A stretch of 20,048 nucleotides of DNA from Sulfurimonas sp. (GCA_021157485.1 JAGGWO010000057.1:1-20048), one strand, 5' to 3'; positions 1-8,345 are shown, counted from the stretch's first letter. Made by a program: numbers and translations. Notes: generated by a model not told the origin, from the letters alone.

Positions 1-2
1 CA

Positions 3-2498
3 AATATTATGAATATAAATAAAGAGAATGATAGTGTAAATGATATTGTACTTGACAGTATTGATTTGGAACTTCAAGAGTTATGGTTAAATGATTTAAA
101 ACTTGATGAGAGTCGTTATTCTTACGCAGATGAGAAGTTAACAGTTCTAAATGTTCCAGCTGCGTTTAGTCTGAAAATCATAAATAAAATCTACCCTCAA
201 AATAATACGGAACTAGAGGGACTTTATAAATCAGGTCCAATCTTCTGTACTCAAAATGAGCCGGAAGGTTTTCGTCGCATAACTCCATATCTTGACAGAC
301 CAGATGTTATGTCTGTTTTTAGAACAACAGTGATAGCTGAGAGAGAGAAATACCCGATTTTACTCAGTAATGGAAATAAAACGCAGTGTCACGATAGTTT
401 TGATGAGCGTCATGGTGTTACTTGGTTTGATCCACATCCGAAACCCTCATATCTTTTTGCACTTGTCGCTGGTGATTTAGGCTCTGTAAATGACGAGTTT
501 ACAACAGCGAGCGGAGAGCATGTTGAGTTAAATATTTATTGTGATTTAGGAAATGAGTCTAAATGTTCTCATGCAATGAAGTCTCTCAAAGAGGCAATGA
601 CTTGGGATGAAGAAAAATACGGACGTGAGTATGATTTAGAGATTTATAATATCGTAGCCGTAGATAGTTTTAACATGGGAGCGATGGAGAACAAGGGGTT
701 AAATATTTTTAATTCTCACTATGTTTTAGCTGATGAAGATACGGCTTCTGATGTAAACTTTATGGGTATTCAGTCTGTAATTGCTCATGAGTATTTTCAT
801 AACTGGACAGGAAATCGTATAACATGTCGTGACTGGTTTCAACTTACACTTAAAGAGGGACTGACAGTTTTTCGTGACCAGTGTTTCTCTGCTGATTTGA
901 ACTCACGTGAGGTTCAACGTATAGAAGATGTAAAGGGTCTGCGTGAGAGACAGTTTGTTGAAGATGCATCGCCTACTGCTCATCCGATTCAGCCAGAGTC
1001 TTATATATCTATGAATAACTTCTACACATCAACAGTTTATGAGAAGGGCGCTGAAGTAATTCGTATGATTCACACTCTTTTAGGTGAAGAGAACTATAGA
1101 AAAGCAACAGATTTATACTTTGAGACTTTTGATGGTCAGGCAGTGACTACAAATGATTTTCTTTGGGCTATGAGTAAGGTGAATGGCGAAGCCAGAGAGG
1201 ATGCCCTGGGGTGTGAGGCATCAGGGGTAGATTTGTCTGCGTTTGAACTTTGGTACCACCAATCAGGTACTCCAAAGCTTCATGTTCAAGAGAGTTATTA
1301 TAACAATACCTTTACTCTTTCTTTAACTCAGAAAATTCCAAATGCAGTGGATGGTGCAGAGCAAAAACCATATCTCTTTCCTTTGAAAATTGCACTTATT
1401 GATGAAAATGGAAATGATATTGTTGAAAAGATATTGATAGTCTCAAAAGAAACGGAGGAGTTTGTATTTGATGATATAAGTGTAAAACCTACTCTTTCTA
1501 TAAATCGTGATTTTTCAGCTCCTGTAATAATAGAACAAGAAGATAGTAACTACTCATTTCTTATGAAGCATGACAAAAATAGCTTTGTAAGATATGAATC
1601 GGCACAATCATTTGCAGTTCAAACTTTAGAAACAATTATGAATTCCCAAGAGATAGATGAAGAGTTTGTAGCTGCATTTGGATATCTGCTTGATTTAGAT
1701 GTAGAGCTTTCATATAAAGCACTTCTTCTTGAACTACCAACTATATCTACTCTCATGCAGAGACAAGAGGTGATAGATTTTGAACCGATTTATGAAGCAA
1801 AAGAGAAGTTGGCTAAACATTTGGCAACTACTTATAAAGAGAAACTCTTAGAACTTTATACACTAAATCATAAACCTTTAAATAAAGATATTGATTCTCT
1901 TAGTATGGGTGAACGTGCTTTAAAGAATCGTTGCTTGAGACTACTTAGTGTTTTAGAGAGTGATGATATTATTGATATAGTTTCCACGCAGTATGGTGAA
2001 TCTTTAACTATGACAGATAGAGTTGTGGCACTTGATATACTTGAAAACACAACAGAGCTTCTTTCAGAGATGGCCTTGAGTGATTTTTACTCTAAATATA
2101 GAGATGACACGTTAGTTATGAATAAGTACTTCTCAATTTTAGCTGCCTCAGAGCGTGATGGAACTCTGGAACGTGTTATGGCACTACAAAATGATGAAGC
2201 TTATGATGAAAAAGTTCCAAATCTTGTTCGCTCACTTATAGGAGTATTTGCTAGAAATTATAAGCACTTTCACTCAAAAGATGGATACGGATATAAGTTT
2301 GTAGCAGATAAGATAATAGAAATTGATGCCATTAATCCACAGATGGCATCGGGACTATGTGCTGCTTTTAAAATTTATGAAAAGCTAAACGAAACTAACA
2401 AGATGCTGATGAAAGTAGAATTAAAGCGTGTAGTATCTACACAGTCACTTTCAAAAAATGTTTATGAAATAGTTAGTAAGATCCTTAAAATCAACTAA
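3..2498 (+). CDS. pepN: Aminopeptidase N, M1 family (5' end cut by window edge)
   Basis: Cytosolic zinc metallopeptidase that removes N-terminal residues from peptides. Numbering from the ATG at 9, the GAMEN substrate-binding motif is at residues 224-228. The zinc site HEYFH is at 260-264, with the third ligand E283 after the usual 18-residue spacing. The sequence follows E. coli PepN throughout, including the all-helical C-terminal domain. From memory E. coli PepN has about 870 residues and about 35-40 more at the N-terminus than the 829 visible from ATG 9. The frame is open to the left edge (codons at 3-5 and 6-8) and no Shine-Dalgarno precedes ATG 9, so the true start probably lies outside the window. 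Residues 393-406 (GEAREDALGCEASG) are an extra loop with no counterpart in E. coli PepN; see the repeat entry. A terminator hairpin follows the stop. The family call is firm; the start is not. Confidence 0.96.
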   Translation, partial: NIMNINKENDSVNDIVLDSIDLELQELWLNDLKLDESRYSYADEKLTVLNVPAAFSLKIINKIYPQNNTELEGLYKSGPIFCTQNEPEGFRRITPYLDRPDVMSVFRTTVIAEREKYPILLSNGNKTQCHDSFDERHGVTWFDPHPKPSYLFALVAGDLGSVNDEFTTASGEHVELNIYCDLGNESKCSHAMKSLKEAMTWDEEKYGREYDLEIYNIVAVDSFNMGAMENKGLNIFNSHYVLADEDTASDVNFMGIQSVIAHEYFHNWTGNRITCRDWFQLTLKEGLTVFRDQCFSADLNSREVQRIEDVKGLRERQFVEDASPTAHPIQPESYISMNNFYTSTVYEKGAEVIRMIHTLLGEENYRKATDLYFETFDGQAVTTNDFLWAMSKVNGEAREDALGCEASGVDLSAFELWYHQSGTPKLHVQESYYNNTFTLSLTQKIPNAVDGAEQKPYLFPLKIALIDENGNDIVEKILIVSKETEEFVFDDISVKPTLSINRDFSAPVIIEQEDSNYSFLMKHDKNSFVRYESAQSFAVQTLETIMNSQEIDEEFVAAFGYLLDLDVELSYKALLLELPTISTLMQRQEVIDFEPIYEAKEKLAKHLATTYKEKLLELYTLNHKPLNKDIDSLSMGERALKNRCLRLLSVLESDDIIDIVSTQYGESLTMTDRVVALDILENTTELLSEMALSDFYSKYRDDTLVMNKYFSILAASERDGTLERVMALQNDEAYDEKVPNLVRSLIGVFARNYKHFHSKDGYGYKFVADKIIEIDAINPQMASGLCAAFKIYEKLNETNKMLMKVELKRVVSTQSLSKNVYEIVSKILKIN
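1184..1225. repeat. GC-rich palindromic block inserted in frame in pepN
   Basis: About 41 nt with roughly 66% G+C by hand count, inside an AT-rich gene. It contains two adjacent inverted repeats: TGGC (1184-1187) with GCCA (1191-1194), and GATGCC (1200-1205) with GGCATC (1217-1222). It encodes about 14 residues between the helix ending in MSKVN and the conserved VDLSAF, where E. coli PepN has none. The reading frame is kept. This looks like a small palindromic element that tolerates insertion into coding sequence, in the manner of Rickettsia palindromic elements. No second copy was seen in this window, so the mobile nature is inferred. Confidence 0.5.
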
Positions 2499-2519
2499 AA
2501 ATAGAAATTAACACCCTAT

Positions 2520-2543
2520 AAAGTCCTTTAAATAGGACTTTTA
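2520..2543 (+). terminator. Rho-independent-type hairpin after pepN
   Basis: A perfect 8-bp stem (AAAGTCCT / AGGACTTT) with a 6-nt loop, 21 nt after the pepN stop, running into a T-rich tail. The stem is AT-rich. It separates pepN from the sqr promoter region. Confidence 0.65.
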
Positions 2544-2575
2544 TGTTTATATAACTCAGATATATAAAAATTATT

Positions 2576-2650
2576 TATAATTTAATAATTCTTTGTGATA
2601 ATATTGTGATAAAATAGTGATAAAGTTTTTTTAGAAATTAATTTAGGAGA
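2576..2650 (+). promoter_or_regulatory. sqr upstream region: -10 box, three phased GTGATA repeats, SD
   Basis: A perfect TATAAT lies at 2576-2581. It is followed by three direct copies of GTGATA at 2595-2600, 2606-2611 and 2617-2622, spaced exactly 11 bp start to start. AGGAGA at 2645-2650 is a good Shine-Dalgarno 7 nt before the ATG at 2658. If TATAAT is the -10 box, the repeats fall in the first 35 nt of the transcript. Alternatively TGTGATAAT at 2594-2602 resembles an extended -10. Which one acts cannot be decided from sequence. Confidence 0.5.
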
Positions 2651-2657
2651 AGATTAT

Positions 2658-4124
2658 ATGGCAAAAATAGTTATTCTAGGTGCTGGTGTTGCAGGTCATA
2701 CAGCGGCATCTTTTGCAGCAAAATGGCTTGGAAATGAGCATGAAGTTATAGTTGTTTCACCAAACTCAAAATGGAACTGGATTCCATCAAATATTTGGGT
2801 TGGTGTAGGTGAGATGAGTAAAGAAGAAGTTACTTTTGACTTAGCTCCTGTTTACGCTAAAACAAAGGCTAATTTTAAACAAGCTAAGGCACTCTCTATT
2901 AATCCAGAGGGAAGTGAAAGTAATAATAGTCCATTTGTTACTGTTGAGTATACAGGTCAAGGTAAAGAGGGAACTACGGAAGATGTAGCATATGATTATC
3001 TTATCAATGCAACTGGTCCAAAATTAAACTTTGGTGCTACTCCAGGTCTTGGTGAGGGAACTAATCTTGGCGAGCATACTGTATCAGTTTGTACGGCAGA
3101 TCATGCTATTCATGCTTCACATGAACTTGATAAATGTATTGAAAAGATGAAAGCTGGCGAGCGTCAGAAGTTTTTAATTGGTACTGGTCACGGTATGTGT
3201 ACATGTCAAGGTGCTGCGTTTGAGTATATTTTCAATATTGAGCATAAACTTCAAGAACGCGGTGTTAGAGATATGGCAGATATGACATGGATTTCTAATG
3301 AGTCTTTCTTAGGTGACTTCGGTATGGGTGGTCTTCACTTTAAAATGGGTGGTTTTGTTACTTCATCTAAAGTATTTGCTGAGTCTCTTTATGCTGAGCG
3401 TGGTATGGACTGGATTATTGGTGCTCACGTAAATAAGGTAGAATCTGGAATGGTAACTTATGAGACACTTGATGGAGCTATAGATACTCAAGACTTTGAT
3501 TTTGCTATGCTTATCCCACCATTTGCTGGTGTTGGTATGAAAGCTTACTCTAAAGATGGTTCTGATATTACAGACACTGTATTTGCTCCAAATGGTATGA
3601 TGAAAGTTGATGCTGATTACTCAAAAGCAACTTATGCTGATTGGGAACCGTCAGATTGGCCAAAAACTCTTCAATCTCCTGCATATAAAAATATTTTTGC
3701 AGCAGGTATTGCCTTTGCTCCTCCACATCCAATTTCTAAACCGATGAAGTCTCCAAATGGAACTCCAATTACTCCAACTCCACCAAGAACTGGTATGCCT
3801 TCAGCAATGATGGGTAAGGCTGTTATCTCTAGTATTAGAGATATGATTAACGGTGCGCCTGAACCTACACATACTTCATGTATGGCAGAAATGGGTGCAG
3901 CTTGTGTTGCTTCCGCTGGTAAAGGAATGTTAAGTGGAACAGCTGCAGCAATGACAGTTTTCCCAATTGTTCCTGACTTTAAAAAGTACCCTGGTACTGG
4001 TCGTGATATTAATGGTACAACAGGTGAGATTGGACTTGCAGCTCACTGGGTTAAACATTTACTACACCATGCATTTATATGGAAAGCTAAACTTAAACCA
4101 GGTTGGACTCTAATTCCTGAATAG
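2658..4124 (+). CDS. sqr: Sulfide:quinone oxidoreductase (SQR family flavoprotein)
   Basis: Membrane-associated FAD enzyme that oxidises sulfide to polysulfide or sulfur and passes electrons to the quinone pool. It has 488 residues. The N-terminal Rossmann dinucleotide motif is GAGVAG at residues 8-13. The stretch WNWIPSNIWVGVG around residue 40-50 is typical of SQR-like proteins. Cysteines at 145, 181, 183, 408 and 416 include candidates for the catalytic redox pair and the FAD-linked Cys; which residues act is not settled here. No signal peptide or long membrane helix was seen, which fits a monotopic protein. The ATG at 2658 has an AGGAGA Shine-Dalgarno. A small gene follows 40 nt downstream and is probably co-transcribed. 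The protein is longer than the roughly 430-residue classical SQRs, so it belongs to one of the longer SQR subtypes; I do not assign the type. A sulfide-dehydrogenase flavoprotein of the FccB kind is the main alternative. Confidence 0.82.
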   Translation: MAKIVILGAGVAGHTAASFAAKWLGNEHEVIVVSPNSKWNWIPSNIWVGVGEMSKEEVTFDLAPVYAKTKANFKQAKALSINPEGSESNNSPFVTVEYTGQGKEGTTEDVAYDYLINATGPKLNFGATPGLGEGTNLGEHTVSVCTADHAIHASHELDKCIEKMKAGERQKFLIGTGHGMCTCQGAAFEYIFNIEHKLQERGVRDMADMTWISNESFLGDFGMGGLHFKMGGFVTSSKVFAESLYAERGMDWIIGAHVNKVESGMVTYETLDGAIDTQDFDFAMLIPPFAGVGMKAYSKDGSDITDTVFAPNGMMKVDADYSKATYADWEPSDWPKTLQSPAYKNIFAAGIAFAPPHPISKPMKSPNGTPITPTPPRTGMPSAMMGKAVISSIRDMINGAPEPTHTSCMAEMGAACVASAGKGMLSGTAAAMTVFPIVPDFKKYPGTGRDINGTTGEIGLAAHWVKHLLHHAFIWKAKLKPGWTLIPE

Positions 4125-4164
4125 AAATTAGAGAAAGTAAAAAATAAATTAAAGGAAAATAATT

Positions 4165-4356
4165 ATGAGCGAAGAAGTAAAAGTAGATAAAGAACATTCA
4201 CACGTACAACATGTTGAGCCTTATACACCACAGTTTGGAACAATGATTCCAAGTAGTGGTCAAAAGTTTATGAGAACATGTGTTATTTGGCAGATAATTA
4301 GATTTATCGCGATTAATATTAAAATGACTACATTAATTTTAAAAAGTCACCACTAA
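4165..4356 (+). CDS. Small protein encoded next to sqr, His-rich with C-terminal hydrophobic helix
   Basis: A 63-residue protein of unknown function. The start is supported by AAAGGAA at 4151-4157, about 7 nt before the ATG, and the gene lies 40 nt after sqr, so co-transcription is likely. The N-terminal third is charged and carries histidines 11, 13 and 16. The middle (PYTPQFGTMIPSSGQKF) looks conserved-type and ordered. Residues 38-60 form a hydrophobic segment containing one Arg and one Lys, which could be an amphipathic or membrane helix; C39 lies at its start and H62-H63 end the protein. A role as membrane anchor or accessory subunit of the SQR is inferred from position and shape only. 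Confidence 0.7.
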   Translation: MSEEVKVDKEHSHVQHVEPYTPQFGTMIPSSGQKFMRTCVIWQIIRFIAINIKMTTLILKSHH

Positions 4357-4359
4357 TTT

Positions 4360-4384
4360 TTAACGGAGCATTTTGCTCTGTTAA
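4360..4384 (+). terminator. Hairpin downstream of the sqr unit
   Basis: A 10-bp stem with one G-U pair, TTAACGGAGC / GCTCTGTTAA, and a 5-nt loop, right after the stop of the small gene. The 3' side continues as CCACCACATA, not a T tract, so it may be a weak terminator, an mRNA-end stabilising hairpin or an attenuator before the next gene. Confidence 0.4.
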
Positions 4385-4425
4385 CCACCACATAGAACAA
4401 TCCATTTTTTTACAAGGCTTAAATT

Positions 4426-5229
4426 ATGATTAGAGAAATAATCACATATCCTGCTCAAACTGGCGTAGAATATGCACCAGATGTCAGAGTTTTTGATGAT
4501 GAACTATATTCCTTTATTGATGATTTAAAAGAGACAGCAGAGGCTAACTCATTAGATGGTTTAGCTGGTGCACAAGTTGGAAGTTATTATAATGTAGTCG
4601 TTGTGAAACAAGGAGATGAGTTTTTAGAGCTGATTAACCCTAGAGTTCTAAAGAAAAAAGGAACAATTCGTAGTAATGAAAGTAGTTCGTATTTTCCAAA
4701 TGTAAGCGTAGATTTAGATAGGTATGAGAGTATCTCTTTAGTATATGAAGATAGAAATGGAGAGTCACATTCACTTAAAGCTGAGGGAGATTTTTCTATT
4801 TTACTTCAAAGAAAAATAGATTATCTTTTTGGGGCTAATTTTTTAACAAAACTAAAAGATGATGAGAAAGAGAAGTTTGAAGCTCTTTTAGCATCGAGTG
4901 GAGTAAGTTGTCCAACTACTCCAAGGTCATTTAGTAGAGACTACTTTGTAAAAGTAGGAAATTTTATAATGATAGCAATGATTCTTCTAGTAGGTGTAGC
5001 ACTTTTTATTAGTGATGAAGCTACACTTTCAGATATGTGGAGTTATCAACTTTACTTTTCATATGCAGTTTTAAGTATAAATATTTTATATCTATTTTAC
5101 TCGTACTATGAAAATAAGAAATACAGTATCTGTACCAATTGCTTCAACATGAGTATATACGGAGTTGTAGCTATTAGTCTCGTTAGGTTGACTTTACTTA
5201 TGATAGTATCGTACTTTTTAATAGGGTGA
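4426..5229 (+). CDS. Membrane protein with a catalytically dead peptide-deformylase-like domain
   Basis: 267 residues. Residues 1-140 follow the peptide deformylase fold: motif I is GLAGAQ at 45-50 (family GLAAPQ-type, Gln kept). Motif II (family EGCLS) reads ESSSY at 85-89, so the metal-binding Cys is Ser. Motif III (family HExDHLxG) reads RKIDYLFG at 129-136, so both His ligands and the catalytic Glu are gone. No deformylase activity is expected. Residues about 177-197, 208-228 and 243-265 are three hydrophobic helices, with a C236-C239 pair in the last loop. There is no signal peptide, so the deformylase-like part should be cytoplasmic. AAGG at 4414-4417 supports the ATG. The stop is 2 nt before the kinase ATG, so the two are surely co-translated. 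Inference: the dead fold may bind a ligand or partner and anchor or sense for the kinase. Confidence 0.72.
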   Translation: MIREIITYPAQTGVEYAPDVRVFDDELYSFIDDLKETAEANSLDGLAGAQVGSYYNVVVVKQGDEFLELINPRVLKKKGTIRSNESSSYFPNVSVDLDRYESISLVYEDRNGESHSLKAEGDFSILLQRKIDYLFGANFLTKLKDDEKEKFEALLASSGVSCPTTPRSFSRDYFVKVGNFIMIAMILLVGVALFISDEATLSDMWSYQLYFSYAVLSINILYLFYSYYENKKYSICTNCFNMSIYGVVAISLVRLTLLMIVSYFLIG

Positions 5230-5231
5230 AA

Positions 5232-7517
5232 ATGAAAAAAATAATTCCTCACTTAACAGAAGTTGCCGATAAATTTATAGATGCTAAAGAGACTATTTTA
5301 GTTCAATGGGTATCATACGAATCTCCCAATCAAATTTTAAAACTTCACAAAATAGATGAAAAGTTCTTTTTAGATAAGTATGCCAGTGGAGTGTTTGATT
5401 ACTTTATGGGTGTTATATCTGGAGAGAGAGAAATTGGTAACTGTCCTGTAATGCAGGAGCTATTGGCATATCTGAAATTTAGAGAAATTAGTGCTGATGA
5501 GTTGTTTGAAATATGTAGTCACTTTCGCCGTTCAATGATTGACTTTTCATATGATTCTGGACTAAATTCAAAAGAGTTATTTAGTGAAATTTCATATATT
5601 TATGATAGAAATTTTAGAGGAATTTTAAAGTTTTATACAGATACTATTTTTGAAAAATTAGTAGATGCGAGACAAGAAGCACTTCAGGCTGGGCAGGCAA
5701 AAGAGTACTTCTTATCTAATATGTCACATGAGATTAGAACACCTTTAAATGCGATTCTTGGTTTTGTAAATCTTTTAAGAGAAGAAGATATCTCAAAAAA
5801 GCATAAAAATTATCTTGATATAATTTTAAATAGTGGAGAGAATCTTTTAAGTATCATCAATGACATTTTAGATTTTTCAAAACTTAGAAGTGGTGAATTT
5901 ACAATTGAGCCTAAAATATTCTCACTTCATGATGAGTTAAGTCATACGATGGAACTTTTTGTTGCTAGTGCAAACTCAAAAGATATAACAATCACCTCTT
6001 TTATTGATCCTGTTATTCCACGAGAACTTTATGGTGATGCTCTTAGAATTAAGCAGATATTATCTAACTATTTAAGTAATGCAATTAAGTTCACTCCAGT
6101 TGACGGTGTTATAAGTATAGAAGCTACTTGCCACAACAAAACACTTAAAATCAGTGTAAATGATAGTGGAATAGGTATAGCTGATGAGGATATGAAAAAT
6201 ATTTTCACTGCTTTTGCGCAAGCTCAGTCTTCTGAACATAAAAACAGTGATGGAACGGGTTTAGGACTCTCTATATGTCATCAGTTAGCCAAGCATATGG
6301 ACGGTTATGTACATGTTGAGTCTGAAGTTGGAGTTGGTAGTACATTCTCAATGGAAATACCAATAGATATCTATACAGAGCAGTGTCAGGTATTTGAAGA
6401 TATACAAGAGTTTCAAAAACTTAAAATGCTCATATATGCTAAAAATTTAAAAACAAGTTTTCAGCATGATGCATTTATAAAATATGCAAAAATTTTCAAT
6501 ATGGATATTAGAATTGGAGATAATTTAGACTCTGATTTTGATGTTGGGGTTTTTGTTCATGAAGAGTGTGATAATAATTGTAGAAATAAGATAATAAATT
6601 CAGATAAGAAATTTGTTGCACTTATGAGTAAACAGTATGATATATACGATTCGTATAGTCATATAAATTCTATGTGTTTTCCTCTGTATTGCTCAAAGAT
6701 ACATACAGTTTTCGAAGAGTTGATGAATCCTGAAGAGTTTTTGCCTTATGCAAAAAATATTTCTCAAAAGTTTAAAGGGCATATACTAGTAGCAGAAGAT
6801 AATGAAGCAAATCAAGAGCTAATCAAGATACTGCTTATGAAATATGGACTCTCGTTTGATTTGGCAGAAAATGGCTTAGAAGCTCTTAGACTATACAAGA
6901 AGAACTTGTATGATTTAATCCTTATGGATGAGCAGATGCCAATAATGAATGGTAATATAGCTGTTAAAAAGATTTTAGCGTATGAGCATGATAATGGACT
7001 GAGTCATACTCCTGTTTCGGCACTTACAGCCAATGTGATTAAGGGTGCTAGAGAGAGAGGTCTTCTTAGCGGTTTTGACTCATTTTTAGGTAAGCCTATA
7101 GTTTTAAAAGAGCTGGAACGTGTTTTTATGTCATATCTTAAACTTGATGAACTTCAATTTATCCAAACAGAAGATAAAAGTGAATCGAGCGCAATTATTA
7201 TTGGCTTAGATGCAGAAAAATTGAGTGAAGAACTTATGTTGACTCATGATGAGTTAATAATGCTTTTGGGACTTTTTATCAAAAAAATGAAAAAGGTTAT
7301 TCCTGATTTACAAAACGCAATTAAAAAACATGATTTTAAAAAGATAGCCTTGAATGCACACAGTATAAAAGGCTCAAGTGGAAACTTTAGAATAGAATCA
7401 CTACAGGTAAATTCTAGTGAGATGGAAAAAATGGCTAAATCAGAAAATAGTGAGTATGATTATGAAGCTACGTTTGAAGATATGAAAAAGATAATTGATG
7501 GAATCAAAATTTCTTAG
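5232..7517 (+). CDS. Cytoplasmic hybrid histidine kinase (HisKA-HATPase-REC-Hpt)
   Basis: 761 residues with a full internal phosphorelay. In order: an all-helical N-terminal region (about 1-145) with no membrane helix and no PAS or HAMP domain recognised; HisKA with SHEIRTP, phospho-acceptor H166; an HATPase domain with N283 in the N box, DSGIG from D311 and GTGLGL from G341; a region of about 380-510 that looks like a degenerate receiver; a receiver with E522/D523, phospho-acceptor D566 and K621; and a C-terminal Hpt domain with H710 in AHSIKG. The layout resembles BarA or ArcB-type kinases without their membrane anchor. A GTG at 5226 is also in frame, but ATG 5232 is preferred because AGGG at 5223-5226 gives 5-nt spacing. 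It is 2 nt after the dead-deformylase membrane protein, which may supply the missing membrane link. The N-terminal region could be an RsbRD-like helical domain; this is uncertain. Confidence 0.92.
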   Translation: MKKIIPHLTEVADKFIDAKETILVQWVSYESPNQILKLHKIDEKFFLDKYASGVFDYFMGVISGEREIGNCPVMQELLAYLKFREISADELFEICSHFRRSMIDFSYDSGLNSKELFSEISYIYDRNFRGILKFYTDTIFEKLVDARQEALQAGQAKEYFLSNMSHEIRTPLNAILGFVNLLREEDISKKHKNYLDIILNSGENLLSIINDILDFSKLRSGEFTIEPKIFSLHDELSHTMELFVASANSKDITITSFIDPVIPRELYGDALRIKQILSNYLSNAIKFTPVDGVISIEATCHNKTLKISVNDSGIGIADEDMKNIFTAFAQAQSSEHKNSDGTGLGLSICHQLAKHMDGYVHVESEVGVGSTFSMEIPIDIYTEQCQVFEDIQEFQKLKMLIYAKNLKTSFQHDAFIKYAKIFNMDIRIGDNLDSDFDVGVFVHEECDNNCRNKIINSDKKFVALMSKQYDIYDSYSHINSMCFPLYCSKIHTVFEELMNPEEFLPYAKNISQKFKGHILVAEDNEANQELIKILLMKYGLSFDLAENGLEALRLYKKNLYDLILMDEQMPIMNGNIAVKKILAYEHDNGLSHTPVSALTANVIKGARERGLLSGFDSFLGKPIVLKELERVFMSYLKLDELQFIQTEDKSESSAIIIGLDAEKLSEELMLTHDELIMLLGLFIKKMKKVIPDLQNAIKKHDFKKIALNAHSIKGSSGNFRIESLQVNSSEMEKMAKSENSEYDYEATFEDMKKIIDGIKIS

Positions 7518-7534
7518 TTAAGATACTTTGCGTG

Positions 7535-8284
7535 CTACTCTTCTATGTAGTATCCAATCCCTGAAGCATTTTTAATAATATCAGTTTCAAGTTTGTTTCT
7601 TAAGCGCCATACTAGAGTTCTTACACTATTTTCTGTAGCACCATTCTCATCCCAAACATAGTTCATAGCTTGCTCAAAACTAACAACAAGACCGAGCTGA
7701 GCAACAAGAAGTCTTAAAAAGGCATTCTCTTTCTTTGTTAGTTTTATCTTTTTTCCATTGTAAAAAGTTTCACAGATACTGATATCTAAATGGTACTTGT
7801 CCCCAAATGGAACGATAGGTTTATCAGAAGCTTTTTTAGAATAGAGAAGTTTTTCTAGATTAAGTTTGTCAACTTTAAGTGAGTCAATATCTTCTCTTCT
7901 CTCATGTTCAACTTCATATTTAAAAAGTGCCATTTGAATAGTTGCGTGAAGTGAAGCTGGATCAAAAGGTTTTACAATATAACCATAAGGCTCAGTAAGT
8001 TTTGCTTGTGAAATAATATCATCATCTGTATATGAAGTTAAATATATAAATGGAATATTGTGTTTACTTCTTATGATTTTTGCAAGTTCAATTCCGTCAG
8101 TACTCTCTTGAAGTGAGATGTCTATTATTACAATATCAGGATTATATGATGCAACCTTGCTCTTTGCTTCTGTTGCATTATCACATATTGAGACAACATT
8201 ATAACCATTCTTTTGTAGTGACATATCTAGATTTAATGCAGTAATCTCGTCATCTTCTACTATTAAAATGTTGTATTTTTTCAT
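7535..8284 (-). CDS. Response regulator, REC plus OmpR-type winged helix
   Basis: 249 residues. The receiver (1-120) has acidic residues E10, D11 and D12, phospho-acceptor D55, T83 and K106 in the usual places. A charged helical linker (about 125-155) leads to a Trans_reg_C winged-helix domain (about 165-247). The linker is longer than in most OmpR-family proteins. It converges with the hybrid kinase gene, with 17 nt between the stops and no strong terminator there. The kinase's Hpt domain would be a logical phosphodonor, but pairing is inferred from position only. A perfect TATAAT lies at 8340-8345 on the minus strand. AGGG about 8 nt before the ATG is a weak Shine-Dalgarno. DNA targets cannot be told from this window. 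Confidence 0.9.
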   Translation of the reverse strand: MKKYNILIVEDDEITALNLDMSLQKNGYNVVSICDNATEAKSKVASYNPDIVIIDISLQESTDGIELAKIIRSKHNIPFIYLTSYTDDDIISQAKLTEPYGYIVKPFDPASLHATIQMALFKYEVEHERREDIDSLKVDKLNLEKLLYSKKASDKPIVPFGDKYHLDISICETFYNGKKIKLTKKENAFLRLLVAQLGLVVSFEQAMNYVWDENGATENSVRTLVWRLRNKLETDIIKNASGIGYYIEE

Positions 8285-8339
8285 ATTATAAACCCTAGTA
8301 TCAAAAAAAAATAATTATTTTGTGATAAATATATATATG

Positions 8340-8345
8340 ATTATA
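8340..8345 (-). promoter_or_regulatory. -10 box for the response regulator
   Basis: TATAAT on the minus strand, 55 nt upstream of the ATG, in a 151-bp gap that is otherwise very AT-rich with an 8-nt A run (T run on the coding strand) and an alternating AT tract. One GTGATA/TATCAC copy lies at 8322-8327, in the expected 5' leader. The rest of the gap (8346-8435) shows no other structure to me. Confidence 0.5.

Noticed and set aside
4426..5229. Active peptide deformylase
   Set aside because: The Cys of motif II and both His plus the Glu of motif III are replaced, so the metal site cannot form.
7522..7554. Inverted repeat GATACT...AGTATC as a bidirectional terminator between kinase and regulator
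   Set aside because: Only 6 bp of stem with a 21-nt loop and no T tract.
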